A stretch of 64,000 nucleotides of DNA from RGIG6353 sp964558655 (GTDB lineage Bacteria > Bacillota > Clostridia > Oscillospirales > SIG627). The stretch is from positions 1 to 64,000 of the forward strand of contig CAZLEX010000002.1 of assembly GCA_964558655.1 (NCBI GenBank), given 5' to 3'. Positions 51,158 through 59,640 of the stretch are shown one piece after another. The notes beneath the pieces are model-generated. The model had not been told where the DNA came from and searched no databases. It worked only from the letters and a program-made list of their open reading frames with translations. The position numbers were made by a program, and so were the translations under genes. Each line of letters begins with the position of its first letter. The stretch's first letter is position 1.

Positions 51158-52993
51158 ATGGCAAAAATTATAGGTATTGACCTTGGTACAACAAATTCCT
51201 GCGTAGCGGTTTACGAAGGCGGAGAGCCCAGCGTAATCCCGAATCCCGAAGGAGCGAGAACAACTCCGTCGGTTGTTGCGTTTTCAAAATCCGGAGAGAG
51301 ACTTGTCGGACAGATTGCAAAGCGTCAGGCTATAACAAATCCCGACTGCACTATAAGCTCCATTAAGCGTGATATGGGTACAAACAGAAAAGTTGCAATA
51401 AACGGTAAGGAATATACTCCTCAGGAAATCTCGGCAATGATTCTTCAGAAGCTTAAAGCCGATGCGGAAAGCTTTCTCGGAACAAGCGTTTCGCAGGCAG
51501 TTATAACCGTACCCGCATATTTTACAGACGCACAGCGTCAGGCGACTAAAGACGCCGGAAAAATTGCCGGACTTGAGGTAATGAGAATTATAAACGAGCC
51601 TACGGCGGCAGCTCTTGCTTACGGCCTTGACAAAGAAACCGAGCAGAAAATAATGGTTTATGACCTTGGCGGAGGAACTTTCGATGTTTCCATTCTCGAA
51701 ATTTCCGACGGAGTTTTTGAAGTTCTCGCAACTGCGGGAAATAACAGACTCGGCGGCGACGATTTCGACGCAAGAATTATAGATTGGATGGCAGATCAGT
51801 TTAAGGCTGAACACGGTATTGACCTTCGTCTTGACAAAACAGCTCATCAGAGACTTAAAGAAGCAGCCGAAAAGGCTAAAATCGAACTTTCCGGTATGGC
51901 TTCCACCGAAATCAGTTTGCCGTTTATCGCGGTTGATGCAAACGGTGCCAAGAACTTTGAAACAACTCTCACTCGTGCAAAATTCAACGAACTCACCGCA
52001 GACCTCGTTGAAAAGACAATGACACCTACCAAGCAGGCACTTTCCGATGCCGGACTTTCACCTTCTCAGATTGATAAGGTACTTCTCGTCGGCGGTTCTT
52101 CGAGAATTCCCGCCGTTCAGGAAGCTGTAAAGAAATTCACCGGAAAAGAACCCTTCAAGGGAATTAACCCGGACGAATGTGTTGCTGTCGGTGCGGCTAT
52201 ACAAGGCGGTGTTTTGGGTGGTGATGTAAAAGATGTCGTATTGCTTGATGTTACACCCCTTTCTCTCGGTATTGAAACGCTCGGCGGTGTATTTAACAAA
52301 CTCATTGAAAGAAATACAACCATTCCGGTAAAGAAGAGTCAGGTTTATTCAACGGCTGCCGATAATCAGACTTCCGTCGAAATTCATGTTCTTCAGGGTG
52401 AGCGTGAAATGGCACGCGACAATAAGACTTTGGGCCGTTTTGTTCTTGACGGAATTATGCCTGCGATGAGAGGCGTTCCGCAGATTGAGGTTACATTTGA
52501 TATTGATGCCAACGGAATTGTAAATGTTTCGGCACTTGATAAAGGTACGGGCAAAGAACAGCATATTTCCATAACGGCTTCCTCCAATATGTCTCAGGAA
52601 GATATCGAAAAAGCCGTTAAAGATGCCGAGCTTCATGCAGAAGAAGACAGAAAGCATAAAGAGTCCGTTGAGATTCGCAACAATGCCGAAAATCTTGTTT
52701 TCCAGAGTGAAAAGATTTTGAATGAAGCGGGAGACAAGATTACCGCCGATGACAAGGCTCCGGTTAATGCGGCTATCGAAAAGCTTCGTGAAACTCTCAA
52801 GGGAGATGATACGGACGCAATCAAAGCCGATACCGATGCTTTGACTCAGGCGTTTTACAAGATATCCGAGAAGATTTATCAGCAGAACGGTGCCGGCGGA
52901 TTTGATCCCAATGCACAGCAGGGCGCGGCAGGCGGCACTGCGGGAAATGACGGCGTTTACGATGCCGATTTTACGGATAAAAGCGAGCAGTGA
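51158..52993 (+). CDS. dnaK: Molecular chaperone DnaK (Hsp70)
   Basis: ATP-dependent chaperone, 611 residues, the usual Firmicutes length, which lacks the 24-residue insert of Proteobacterial DnaK. The ATPase domain has IGIDLGTTNSCVAV, INEPTAAALAYGLD and VYDLGGGTFDVSIL. The linker DVVLLDVTPLSLGIETLGG leads to the substrate domain. The Gly/Gln-rich tail ends before ADFTDKSEQ. A hairpin without a T-run follows. Confidence 0.98.
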   Translation: MAKIIGIDLGTTNSCVAVYEGGEPSVIPNPEGARTTPSVVAFSKSGERLVGQIAKRQAITNPDCTISSIKRDMGTNRKVAINGKEYTPQEISAMILQKLKADAESFLGTSVSQAVITVPAYFTDAQRQATKDAGKIAGLEVMRIINEPTAAALAYGLDKETEQKIMVYDLGGGTFDVSILEISDGVFEVLATAGNNRLGGDDFDARIIDWMADQFKAEHGIDLRLDKTAHQRLKEAAEKAKIELSGMASTEISLPFIAVDANGAKNFETTLTRAKFNELTADLVEKTMTPTKQALSDAGLSPSQIDKVLLVGGSSRIPAVQEAVKKFTGKEPFKGINPDECVAVGAAIQGGVLGGDVKDVVLLDVTPLSLGIETLGGVFNKLIERNTTIPVKKSQVYSTAADNQTSVEIHVLQGEREMARDNKTLGRFVLDGIMPAMRGVPQIEVTFDIDANGIVNVSALDKGTGKEQHISITASSNMSQEDIEKAVKDAELHAEEDRKHKESVEIRNNAENLVFQSEKILNEAGDKITADDKAPVNAAIEKLRETLKGDDTDAIKADTDALTQAFYKISEKIYQQNGAGGFDPNAQQGAAGGTAGNDGVYDADFTDKSEQ

Positions 52994-53002
52994 TAATACG
53001 GT

Positions 53003-53027
53003 TTGAGGGGCTGAAAATGCCCCTCAA
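53003..53027 (+). terminator. Hairpin between dnaK and dnaJ
   Basis: A perfect 9-bp GC-rich stem (TTGAGGGGC with GCCCCTCAA), 7-base loop, no T-run. It probably protects the dnaK mRNA 3' end or lowers read-through into dnaJ. Confidence 0.5.
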
Positions 53028-53062
53028 TAGTCATGTTTTAGAAAGGACATAATCCAGGACAT

Positions 53063-54208
53063 ATGGCACAGAAACGAGACTATTACGAAGTACTCGGAGT
53101 GAGTAAAAGTGCGAGTGCCGATGAAATAAAAAAGGCTTTTCGCAAACTTGCAAAAAAATATCATCCCGATATGAATCCGGGTGATGCTACATGCGAGGAA
53201 AAATTTAAAGAAGTTAACGAGGCATACGAAGTGCTCTCGGATTCCGAAAAAAAGGATTTGTACGACAAGTACGGTCACGACGGACTTGATCCCAACTTTA
53301 ACGCGGGCGGATTCGGTGGCGGCGGATTTGGCGGATTCGGCATGGATTTTGATATGGGAGATATTTTCTCCAATATTTTCGGCGGCGGATTTTCTCAAGG
53401 ATCTTCCCGTCGCGGTCCCGCACGAGGAAGTGACATAGGTGTACGCGTTATGCTTTCCTTTGAAGAGGCGGCAAAGGGTTGTAAAAAAGATGTTACATTT
53501 ACCAAAGTCGATGCCTGTTCGGAATGTGGAGGAAGCGGAGCCGCCAAAGGTTCATATCCCGAAACTTGCCCGAAATGTCAGGGAACCGGGCAGGTCAGAG
53601 TTCAGCAAAGGACCGCTTTCGGTATTATGCAGTCAACCCATTCATGCGATAACTGTCACGGCAAGGGAACAATTATAAAGAATCCCTGTAAGAAATGCGG
53701 TGGCAACGGAGTTGAAAAGAAGACAAAGACTTTCGAGGTAAATATACCTGCCGGTATCGACAATCTTCAAAGGGTTGTTGCGCGCGGGCAGGGTAATGTC
53801 GCTCCAAACGGCGGCGTTGCCGGAGACCTTGTTGTCGAGGTAGGTATTCGTCCTCACCCGATTTTCGAACGGGACGGGTACAATATTTACTGTGATGTTC
53901 CCATAAGTTTCACTGAGGCGGCACTTGGTGCAACCGTTTCCATACCGACACTTGACGGCGATTACAGTTATAAAATTCCGGAGGGAACTCAAACGGGTTC
54001 GACCGTCACCCTCAGAGGAAAAGGTATACAGATTCTTAATTCCCGTTCACGCGGAGATCTTATCTTCAAGGTTACGGTTGAGGTTCCGAAAAATTTAAGC
54101 GAGACACAGAAAAAGCTTCTTCGCGAATTTGAACAAAGCTGTGACGATCACAATTTGTCGGCAAAGGCTACATTTAAAGAAAAAATAAAGAATATATTTA
54201 AAAAGTAA
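53063..54208 (+). CDS. dnaJ: Chaperone DnaJ (Hsp40)
   Basis: Type I J-protein, 381 residues. J domain 1-70 with the HPD motif (KKYHPDMNPGD), Gly/Phe-rich region 78-120, and zinc domain with four CxxCxGxG repeats (CSECGGSG, CPKCQGTG, CDNCHGKG, CKKCGGNG). The C-terminal substrate domains follow. It stimulates DnaK ATPase. Fourth gene of the operon, followed by a terminator. Confidence 0.97.
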   Translation: MAQKRDYYEVLGVSKSASADEIKKAFRKLAKKYHPDMNPGDATCEEKFKEVNEAYEVLSDSEKKDLYDKYGHDGLDPNFNAGGFGGGGFGGFGMDFDMGDIFSNIFGGGFSQGSSRRGPARGSDIGVRVMLSFEEAAKGCKKDVTFTKVDACSECGGSGAAKGSYPETCPKCQGTGQVRVQQRTAFGIMQSTHSCDNCHGKGTIIKNPCKKCGGNGVEKKTKTFEVNIPAGIDNLQRVVARGQGNVAPNGGVAGDLVVEVGIRPHPIFERDGYNIYCDVPISFTEAALGATVSIPTLDGDYSYKIPEGTQTGSTVTLRGKGIQILNSRSRGDLIFKVTVEVPKNLSETQKKLLREFEQSCDDHNLSAKATFKEKIKNIFKK

Positions 54209-54248
54209 TTTAAAGTTTGCTCAAGTTATTCGGAAAGACGGAAAAATG

Positions 54249-54285
54249 CCGTGCATAATTTTGCACGGTTATTTTCTTTTTGTGT
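54249..54285 (+). terminator. Intrinsic terminator of the heat-shock operon
   Basis: CCGTGCA (54249-54255) pairs with TGCACGG (54262-54268), then a T-rich tail. Confidence 0.85.
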
Positions 54286-54302
54286 TTTAAGACGCAAATT
54301 CA

Positions 54303-54331
54303 TTGATTTTATTTTTTGCATATGGTAGAAT
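54303..54331 (+). promoter_or_regulatory. Sigma-A promoter of addA
   Basis: TTGATT (54303-54308), 17 bases, TAGAAT (54326-54331), 21 bases before the start codon. Confidence 0.75.
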
Positions 54332-54352
54332 AAAAAAGGGGAGGCGATTAAT

Positions 54353-57300
54353 ATGTCGGAAAAAATCAATTTTACGCCCGATCAGATGCTTGCGATAAAT
54401 ACAGAGGGGAGGGATATACTTGTAAGTGCCGCGGCGGGAAGCGGTAAGACGGCGGTGCTCACAAAGCGTGTGCTTAACAGATTAGTCAGCTCTTCCCAAA
54501 AAGCCGATATTACGGATTTCTTGGTGGTGACATTTACGGTTTCGGCCGCCGCCGATTTGAAAAAGAAGTTATCCGAAGGTATCCGTGATGAAATGAAGTG
54601 TGACGGAGCCGATATCTCAAGGCTTCGCCGTCAGCTTTTGTCGCTTTCGTATGCCAAAATCGCCACGATAGATTCATTTTGCCGTTTTATTGTTAAAGAC
54701 TGTTCGCAGGATTTGGGATTGCCATCCGGAATGAATTTGGCAGACGAGGACGAAATAAAGGCACTTGCAAAAGAAATAATGGACGAAACGGTTGAAAAAT
54801 TTTATGCCGAAAGCGGAGAAGACAGTGACTTTTTGCTGCTTGCCGAAACTTTTTCCGATGCAAGAGGCGACGCAAATCTTGTTCCGTCGCTTTTGCTCAT
54901 ATATGACCGTATAATGCAATATCCCGCTCCCATGTCGCTACTCGGTGAAAATTTAGCTGATTTGAAAAGTATATTGGCACTGAGAGGCAAAGAATCTGTT
55001 TTTTCCACTTCTCTCTTATCGTCTCTTAGAGACGATATAAAAGAAAAACTGTTTTTGGCAAGCAAATTTTTCAGTGAAGCAAAGAAATTGTGCGAGCTTG
55101 ATGAAGATGCGTGGAATAAATATCTCCCCGTAATCGAAAAAGACGAAGAATTTGTAAAAAGCCTAAAAGAAGCCCTTGATGTTTCATACGATGAATTTAA
55201 CAAAATTCTTCGGCTTAACATTCACGATAATATGCCGCAAATTCGAGGCAGAAGTACAGATGAAGTGCTTGAGCGTATAAAGTCAATGAGGAAATCCGGC
55301 CGTGACATTATTTCATCATTGATCAAGAAATTAGGCGTGGAAAGCGAAGAGGAAATTTTCAGTCAGCTTGAAATACATATAAAAGTTCTTGAAGCGGCAA
55401 ATAAAGTTATATGTGACTTTCACGAAGCTTTTACCGAAGAAAAGAAAAAGCAAAGAATAATGAATTTTTCGGATATGAGTCACTACGCTCTTTCGGCTCT
55501 TGTTGTCGAGGGAAGTTATGACAGAAAGAACGGCACTTTTGAAAAAACACCCTATGCAAAAGCTTTGACGGAGAGTTTTTCTCAGATACTTATCGACGAA
55601 TATCAAGATGTAAACGAATTGCAGGATTTGATATTCCGTGCGGTTTCAAATTCTAAAAATCGCTTCATGGTAGGGGATATCAAGCAAAGCATTTATGCTT
55701 TCAGAGGTGCAACTCCCGAAATTTTCGAGCATTACCGCGATGTATTTTTGCCTATTACATCTTCCGATGACAAAAGCGACGCTCCGGGAACCGTGTTCCT
55801 GCAAAACAATTACCGTTCAGACGGCTCCATAATCGATTTTACAAATGCTGTCTTTTCAAAATTGATGAATCACGATGAAAAAAAATATCTTGAAAAAGAC
55901 GAGCTTGTTTTTTCAAAGAAAGAGGACGCTCACAATCCCGTAGAACTCGTTCTCTTTGAAGACGAAAAAAGCGACGAACAAAATTCCGAAGCCGAATATG
56001 TTGCCGACGAAATTATCAAGCTTACATCTTCCGGCGAGTGTAAATATTCCGATATCGCAATACTTGCACATAACAGAGCGACGCTTGAAAAAATGAAAGA
56101 AGTTTTTGACGAGAAAAAAATCCCGTGCGAAAACACCGACAAAAGCGGATTTTTCGAATCTTATGAAATCCTTTCTCTTATTTCTTTCTTGAGGGCGGTA
56201 TCCAATCCGACCGATGATTTGGCTTTGGCGACGGCTATGACTACTTTGCCGTTTACATTTTCTCCCGACGAACTTTTTGAAATAAGAAAATACGATAAAA
56301 AACGCGGGTATTATTTTGCTCTTGTCAAAGCATCGCTTGAGGAAGGCGAACTCGGAGAAAAGTGCCGGGATTTTCTTGAATTTATCGATTCGATGCAAGA
56401 GTGGTCACAAAATAATTCCTGTGACAGCACTGTTTGGAAAATAATTGAAAGAACAGAGTTCTTCCGTCAGATAAACGCACTTTCGAATCCTGCCGAACGG
56501 CGTGAAAATGTGATTTTGTTTTACGAACTTTCCCGCAAATTTTCACGAGGGGAGTCTAAAAGTATAGGGGCATTTTGCGATTATTTTGAAAATTTCGAGA
56601 AAAGCGGCAGCAAAAAATCCGGTCATAAGAAATTTTCCGATGCGGTAAATCTGTTAACTTTTCACTCGTCAAAGGGATTGCAGTTTCCGGTGGTTTTCGC
56701 TGTTGGACTTGGGGATTGTATAAATAAGTCCGACAGCAGAAATAAAATTGTTTTTTCGCAGTTGGGGCCGTTTTTCGATTTGCCTCATTTGAACCCTTGC
56801 ACGCATATAATTTCCTATTTAAGAAAGAGTGCTTCGGTTTCTGTCGAAAAATCGTCTGTCGATGAGGAGCTTCGTATTTTATATGTTGCTTTTACGAGAG
56901 CCGAAAAGCGATTGTACATTACGGCAAAAACAAAGACAGCATCGCTGAAAAAAACGGCTTCCAATGCTTCGATGTGTAAAGAGTTTTTTTCTCATACCGT
57001 AAAAAATGCCGTAACTTTTATTTCGTTTTTGGCAAGTGCCCTACACGAAAATCCGACATTTTTAAAGGCGATTTCGAATGACGCCGAATATGTGCGTGAA
57101 AGTTCTCCCACACTCTGCGTGAGTGTAATAAAAAACGGATTTAAAAGTAAATTATCCGTAACGGAAAAAGAAAAAAATGACGAATTGCATCTAAACCTTT
57201 CGGACGAAGAAATACTGTTTGCCATGCGTGAACTGCCTGAGAAAAAGATTTATTCCGTCCCCTTCAAAATATCGGTTTCCGATTTGAAAGACGGAACAAG

Positions 57301-57901
57301 CGAATACGGCGGGGAGGAAAAGAGCGTGGAATTTGTTTGTGCCCCGCAGTTTATAAATCCTCAAAACGAGGAGTCTTTTGCGTTTGAAGGCACATCTATG
57401 CACACTTTTATGCAGTTTTGTTCTTTTGACTTGTCGGGAGAAGAAGATTGCCGTCGGGAAGGGAAGAGGCTTGCCGAAGAAGGATTTATTCTTCCCGAAC
57501 ACGAAAAATGTCTCGACTATAAAAAACTTGCCCGCTTTTTTGATTCAAACCTCTTTAAGCAGATAAAAGCAAGCAAGAGAGTAGAAAGAGAAAAAAGGTA
57601 TACTCTCAAGATAGGTGCCGATAAATTATTCCGTGATATAAATGCAGATGACAGCGAGAGCGTTCTCATGCAGGGAGTTATCGACTGCTTTTTTGAAAAT
57701 GACGACGGCACGGTTACTTTGGTGGATTTTAAAACCGATAGAGTTAAGAGGGACGGCGGACGCGAAATACTCATTAAAAGACATTCGCGGCAGCTTTGCC
57801 TGTATGCCGAGACGCTGTCACAGATACTTCATAAAGAGGTAAGCAAAATATACATATATTCCTTTGCTCTCGACAGCGAAGTGGAAATAGTCGGATATTG
57901 A
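54353..57901 (+). CDS. addA: Helicase-nuclease AddA
   Basis: Catalytic subunit of the AddAB helicase-nuclease that resects double-strand breaks for recombination. 1182 residues. UvrD-type helicase with Walker A SAAAGSGKTAVL near 26, Walker B QILIDEYQDVNELQ near 415, MVGDIKQSIYAFRGATPE, and late motifs VNLLTFHSSKGLQFPVVFAVG and LRILYVAFTRAEKRLYIT. The C-terminal RecB-like nuclease shows GVIDCFFENDDGT, then LVDFKTDRV. AddB, which normally precedes addA, is not next to it. It is transcribed alone. RBS GGGGAGG. Confidence 0.95.
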   Translation: MSEKINFTPDQMLAINTEGRDILVSAAAGSGKTAVLTKRVLNRLVSSSQKADITDFLVVTFTVSAAADLKKKLSEGIRDEMKCDGADISRLRRQLLSLSYAKIATIDSFCRFIVKDCSQDLGLPSGMNLADEDEIKALAKEIMDETVEKFYAESGEDSDFLLLAETFSDARGDANLVPSLLLIYDRIMQYPAPMSLLGENLADLKSILALRGKESVFSTSLLSSLRDDIKEKLFLASKFFSEAKKLCELDEDAWNKYLPVIEKDEEFVKSLKEALDVSYDEFNKILRLNIHDNMPQIRGRSTDEVLERIKSMRKSGRDIISSLIKKLGVESEEEIFSQLEIHIKVLEAANKVICDFHEAFTEEKKKQRIMNFSDMSHYALSALVVEGSYDRKNGTFEKTPYAKALTESFSQILIDEYQDVNELQDLIFRAVSNSKNRFMVGDIKQSIYAFRGATPEIFEHYRDVFLPITSSDDKSDAPGTVFLQNNYRSDGSIIDFTNAVFSKLMNHDEKKYLEKDELVFSKKEDAHNPVELVLFEDEKSDEQNSEAEYVADEIIKLTSSGECKYSDIAILAHNRATLEKMKEVFDEKKIPCENTDKSGFFESYEILSLISFLRAVSNPTDDLALATAMTTLPFTFSPDELFEIRKYDKKRGYYFALVKASLEEGELGEKCRDFLEFIDSMQEWSQNNSCDSTVWKIIERTEFFRQINALSNPAERRENVILFYELSRKFSRGESKSIGAFCDYFENFEKSGSKKSGHKKFSDAVNLLTFHSSKGLQFPVVFAVGLGDCINKSDSRNKIVFSQLGPFFDLPHLNPCTHIISYLRKSASVSVEKSSVDEELRILYVAFTRAEKRLYITAKTKTASLKKTASNASMCKEFFSHTVKNAVTFISFLASALHENPTFLKAISNDAEYVRESSPTLCVSVIKNGFKSKLSVTEKEKNDELHLNLSDEEILFAMRELPEKKIYSVPFKISVSDLKDGTSEYGGEEKSVEFVCAPQFINPQNEESFAFEGTSMHTFMQFCSFDLSGEEDCRREGKRLAEEGFILPEHEKCLDYKKLARFFDSNLFKQIKASKRVEREKRYTLKIGADKLFRDINADDSESVLMQGVIDCFFENDDGTVTLVDFKTDRVKRDGGREILIKRHSRQLCLYAETLSQILHKEVSKIYIYSFALDSEVEIVGY

Positions 57902-58031
57902 CGGAAAAATTCCCGAAATGTTATGGTATTTTACGGCGTTTGTTTGAGTTTGTGCTGTATTGAGCATATATACTGTAAAAAATATTTATGGGCAAAGAAT
58001 TTAATTGCCATATGAAAGAGGAGGAATTGTC

Positions 58032-58700
58032 ATGAGAGACGGAATTAGCGATTGGGACAGAATGATTGAGGGAAAACTTTACAATTCGGCAAGCAAGGAT
58101 ATTGAAAAACAACATATAAACGGGTTGACAGGCTGTGACAGATTCAACAGAATTCCCGTACGGAGAGCGAAAGCAAAACGGCGGGCATTAGAGAAACTGA
58201 TACCATCGTCAAAAGGAAAAGAATTCGCTGTATTTGCTCCTTTTTACTGTGAATACGGAGTTAATATTCATGTGGGGAAGGAATGTTTTGTCAACTATAA
58301 CTGCATTTTCCTTGATGTTTCTCCGATTACTTTGGGCAACGGCGTTTGGATAGGAGCAAATGTAACATTGGCAACACCGAATCATCCCTTTTTGGCTGAA
58401 GAAAGATTAAATGCAAACTATCCGGACGGATATCATGACCTTGAATATTCGGCACCGATTACCATAAAGGACGGCTGTTGGATTTGCTCCTCCGCAACTA
58501 TCTGCGGAGGTGTGACAATCGGGGAAAACAGTATTGTTGCGGCGGGTTCCGTTGTTCTCAGAGATGTTCCTCCCAACAGCATTGTTGCCGGTGTGCCCGC
58601 AAAGGTGATCCGACAGATAGACGAAACGGATCGAATTAATGTATGGGAAACTTATGTGAAAAACGAAATTCCCGTATCAGCCGGAAAAAAAGAAAAATGA
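58032..58700 (+). CDS. Maltose/galactoside-type sugar O-acetyltransferase
   Basis: Acetyl-CoA-dependent O-acetyltransferase of the Maa/LacA/NodL group, 222 residues. The N-terminal helical cap is seen in MIEGKLYNSASKDIEKQ. The left-handed beta-helix of hexapeptide repeats covers about 80-195 with the catalytic His in TPNHPF, the GCWICSSATICGGVTIGENS and AAGSVVLRDVPPNSIVAG repeats and the PAKVIRQI end. The acceptor sugar is unknown. The ATG at 58032 has GAGGAGG upstream and is chosen over an in-frame ATG 27 bases earlier. It stands alone. Confidence 0.88.
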   Translation: MRDGISDWDRMIEGKLYNSASKDIEKQHINGLTGCDRFNRIPVRRAKAKRRALEKLIPSSKGKEFAVFAPFYCEYGVNIHVGKECFVNYNCIFLDVSPITLGNGVWIGANVTLATPNHPFLAEERLNANYPDGYHDLEYSAPITIKDGCWICSSATICGGVTIGENSIVAAGSVVLRDVPPNSIVAGVPAKVIRQIDETDRINVWETYVKNEIPVSAGKKEK

Positions 58701-58707
58701 TGCAAAA

Positions 58708-58733
58708 AGCGGCGTGACAAAAGTCACGCCGTT
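58708..58733. terminator. Shared terminator of the acetyltransferase and DtxR-type genes
   Basis: A perfect 9-bp stem (58710-58718 with 58723-58731) between convergent genes. The T-run is clear on the minus strand (CTTTTTG) and weak on the plus strand. Confidence 0.8.
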
Positions 58734-58760
58734 GATATCTTTATAAAGTAAAGCTAAAAA

Positions 58761-59135
58761 CTATTTTTCATTCATTGATTCATTGAACTTTTTTATTGCA
58801 TAAAACGATTCGTCGGATATATCGTGTTCCATTTTGCAGGCATCATCGAGTGCGTTTTTTTCGTCAACGCCGAGTGCCATGAGAAATTGCGAAAGGACGG
58901 AATGACGCTCAAAAATTTTTTCGGCAATTTGTCTGCCTTCCTCTGTAAGATGCAATGCTCCGTCGGAATCCATTGTCAAAAGCTCTGCGTTTTTCAGAAT
59001 ACCTACCGCACGGGAAACACTCGGTTTTGAATATCCCATATGTTCGGCAACATCTATGCTTCTTACAAATGAATTTTTTTTCGACAAAATCAGAATGGTT
59101 TCAAGATACATTTGCCCGGATTCCTCTAAGTGCAT
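58761..59135 (-). CDS. DtxR/MntR-family metal-dependent repressor
   Basis: 124 residues: an N-terminal winged helix (MYLETILILSKKNSFVRSID, then GYSKPSVSRAVGILKNAELL) and the metal-binding dimerisation domain (ERHSVLSQFLMALGV, CKMEHDISDESFYAIKKF). It has no SH3-like third domain, so it is MntR-sized. The His, Cys/Asp and Glu ligand pattern suits Fe2+ or Mn2+. It is divergent from feoA-feoB, and two GTTAG-N6-CTAAC sites there suggest it represses iron uptake when Fe2+ is abundant. RBS AAGGAGG. Confidence 0.88.
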   Translation of the reverse strand: MHLEESGQMYLETILILSKKNSFVRSIDVAEHMGYSKPSVSRAVGILKNAELLTMDSDGALHLTEEGRQIAEKIFERHSVLSQFLMALGVDEKNALDDACKMEHDISDESFYAIKKFNESMNEK

Positions 59136-59148
59136 AACAATACCTCCT

Positions 59149-59169
59149 TACAATATGTATGTAATTGTA
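59149..59169 (-). promoter_or_regulatory. Possible autoregulatory operator of the DtxR-type gene
   Basis: TACAAT, nine bases, ATTGTA: a 21-bp inverted repeat that covers the -10 and start point of the repressor's own promoter. The assignment is inference. Confidence 0.4.
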
Positions 59170-59192
59170 CCACGAAATGACGCCTTTTTCAA
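59164..59192 (-). promoter_or_regulatory. Sigma-A promoter of the DtxR-type gene
   Basis: TTGAAA (59187-59192), 17 bases, TACAAT (59164-59169) on the minus strand. Confidence 0.75.
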
Positions 59193-59231
59193 GCATTATA
59201 AACAAAAATTAAAAATTTTTCAAAAAAAGTA

Positions 59232-59260
59232 TTGACAAAATAAATTGAGGGTGATAAACT
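59232..59260 (+). promoter_or_regulatory. Sigma-A promoter of the feo operon
   Basis: TTGACA (59232-59237), 17 bases, TAAACT (59255-59260). Confidence 0.85.
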
Positions 59261-59284
59261 TAGATTAAGTTAGCGGAGGCTAAC
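59257..59284 (+). promoter_or_regulatory. DtxR-type operator at the feo transcription start
   Basis: Two overlapping inverted repeats: the perfect AACTTA-GAT-TAAGTT (59257-59271) and GTTAG-N6-CTAAC (59269-59284). The second form recurs before feoB. Halves like TTAG...CTAA are typical for the DtxR/IdeR family. Confidence 0.7.
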
Positions 59285-59314
59285 GGAACTATTTTCATAA
59301 AAAGGAGATTGATT

Positions 59315-59530
59315 ATGACTTTATTGAACGCACAGGAAGAAAAGGAATATGTCATCGAGTCTATCGATACGGACGATGAAGAGCTTGATTCGTTTCTTTT
59401 TTCGTTAGGTTGTTATGTCGGAGAGCCGGTAACCGTTGTGTCTCATCTGAAAGGCGGCTGTGTTGTTTCGATAAAAGACGGCAGATATACAATAGATAAT
59501 CAGTTGGCTGAACTTATAACAGTTAAATAG
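59315..59530 (+). CDS. feoA: Ferrous iron transport accessory protein FeoA
   Basis: 71-residue SH3-like protein that assists FeoB at the membrane. YVIESIDTDDEELDSFLFSL, GCYVGEPVTVVSHLKGG and the closing YTIDNQLAELITV match the family, including the late sequence that corresponds to the metal-site region of regulators. The ATG at 59315 has AAAGGAG upstream. A TTG six bases earlier overlaps that site and is rejected. A terminator-like hairpin overlaps its stop codon. Confidence 0.9.
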   Translation: MTLLNAQEEKEYVIESIDTDDEELDSFLFSLGCYVGEPVTVVSHLKGGCVVSIKDGRYTIDNQLAELITVK

Positions 59531-59550
59531 TCCTTACGGATTATTTTTTT
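59527..59550 (+). terminator. Intercistronic terminator between feoA and feoB
   Basis: ATAGTCC-TTAC-GGATTAT (one wobble) followed by six to seven T. The stem includes the feoA stop codon. It would limit read-through into feoB. Confidence 0.65.
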
Positions 59551-59558
59551 GAGCTACG

Positions 59559-59574
59559 GTTAGCCGTGACTAAC
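59559..59574 (+). promoter_or_regulatory. Second DtxR-type operator, before feoB
   Basis: GTTAG-CCGTGA-CTAAC, the same arrangement as at 59269-59284, inside a larger repeat with arms TACGGT (59555) and ACCGTA (59579). It implies separate control of feoB, although no good promoter boxes are visible there. Confidence 0.65.
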
Positions 59575-59640
59575 TCAAACCGTATTTTCGAGGTTAACAG
59601 CCTTTAAAATAACCATATATATTTTTAGGAGGATCATAAC

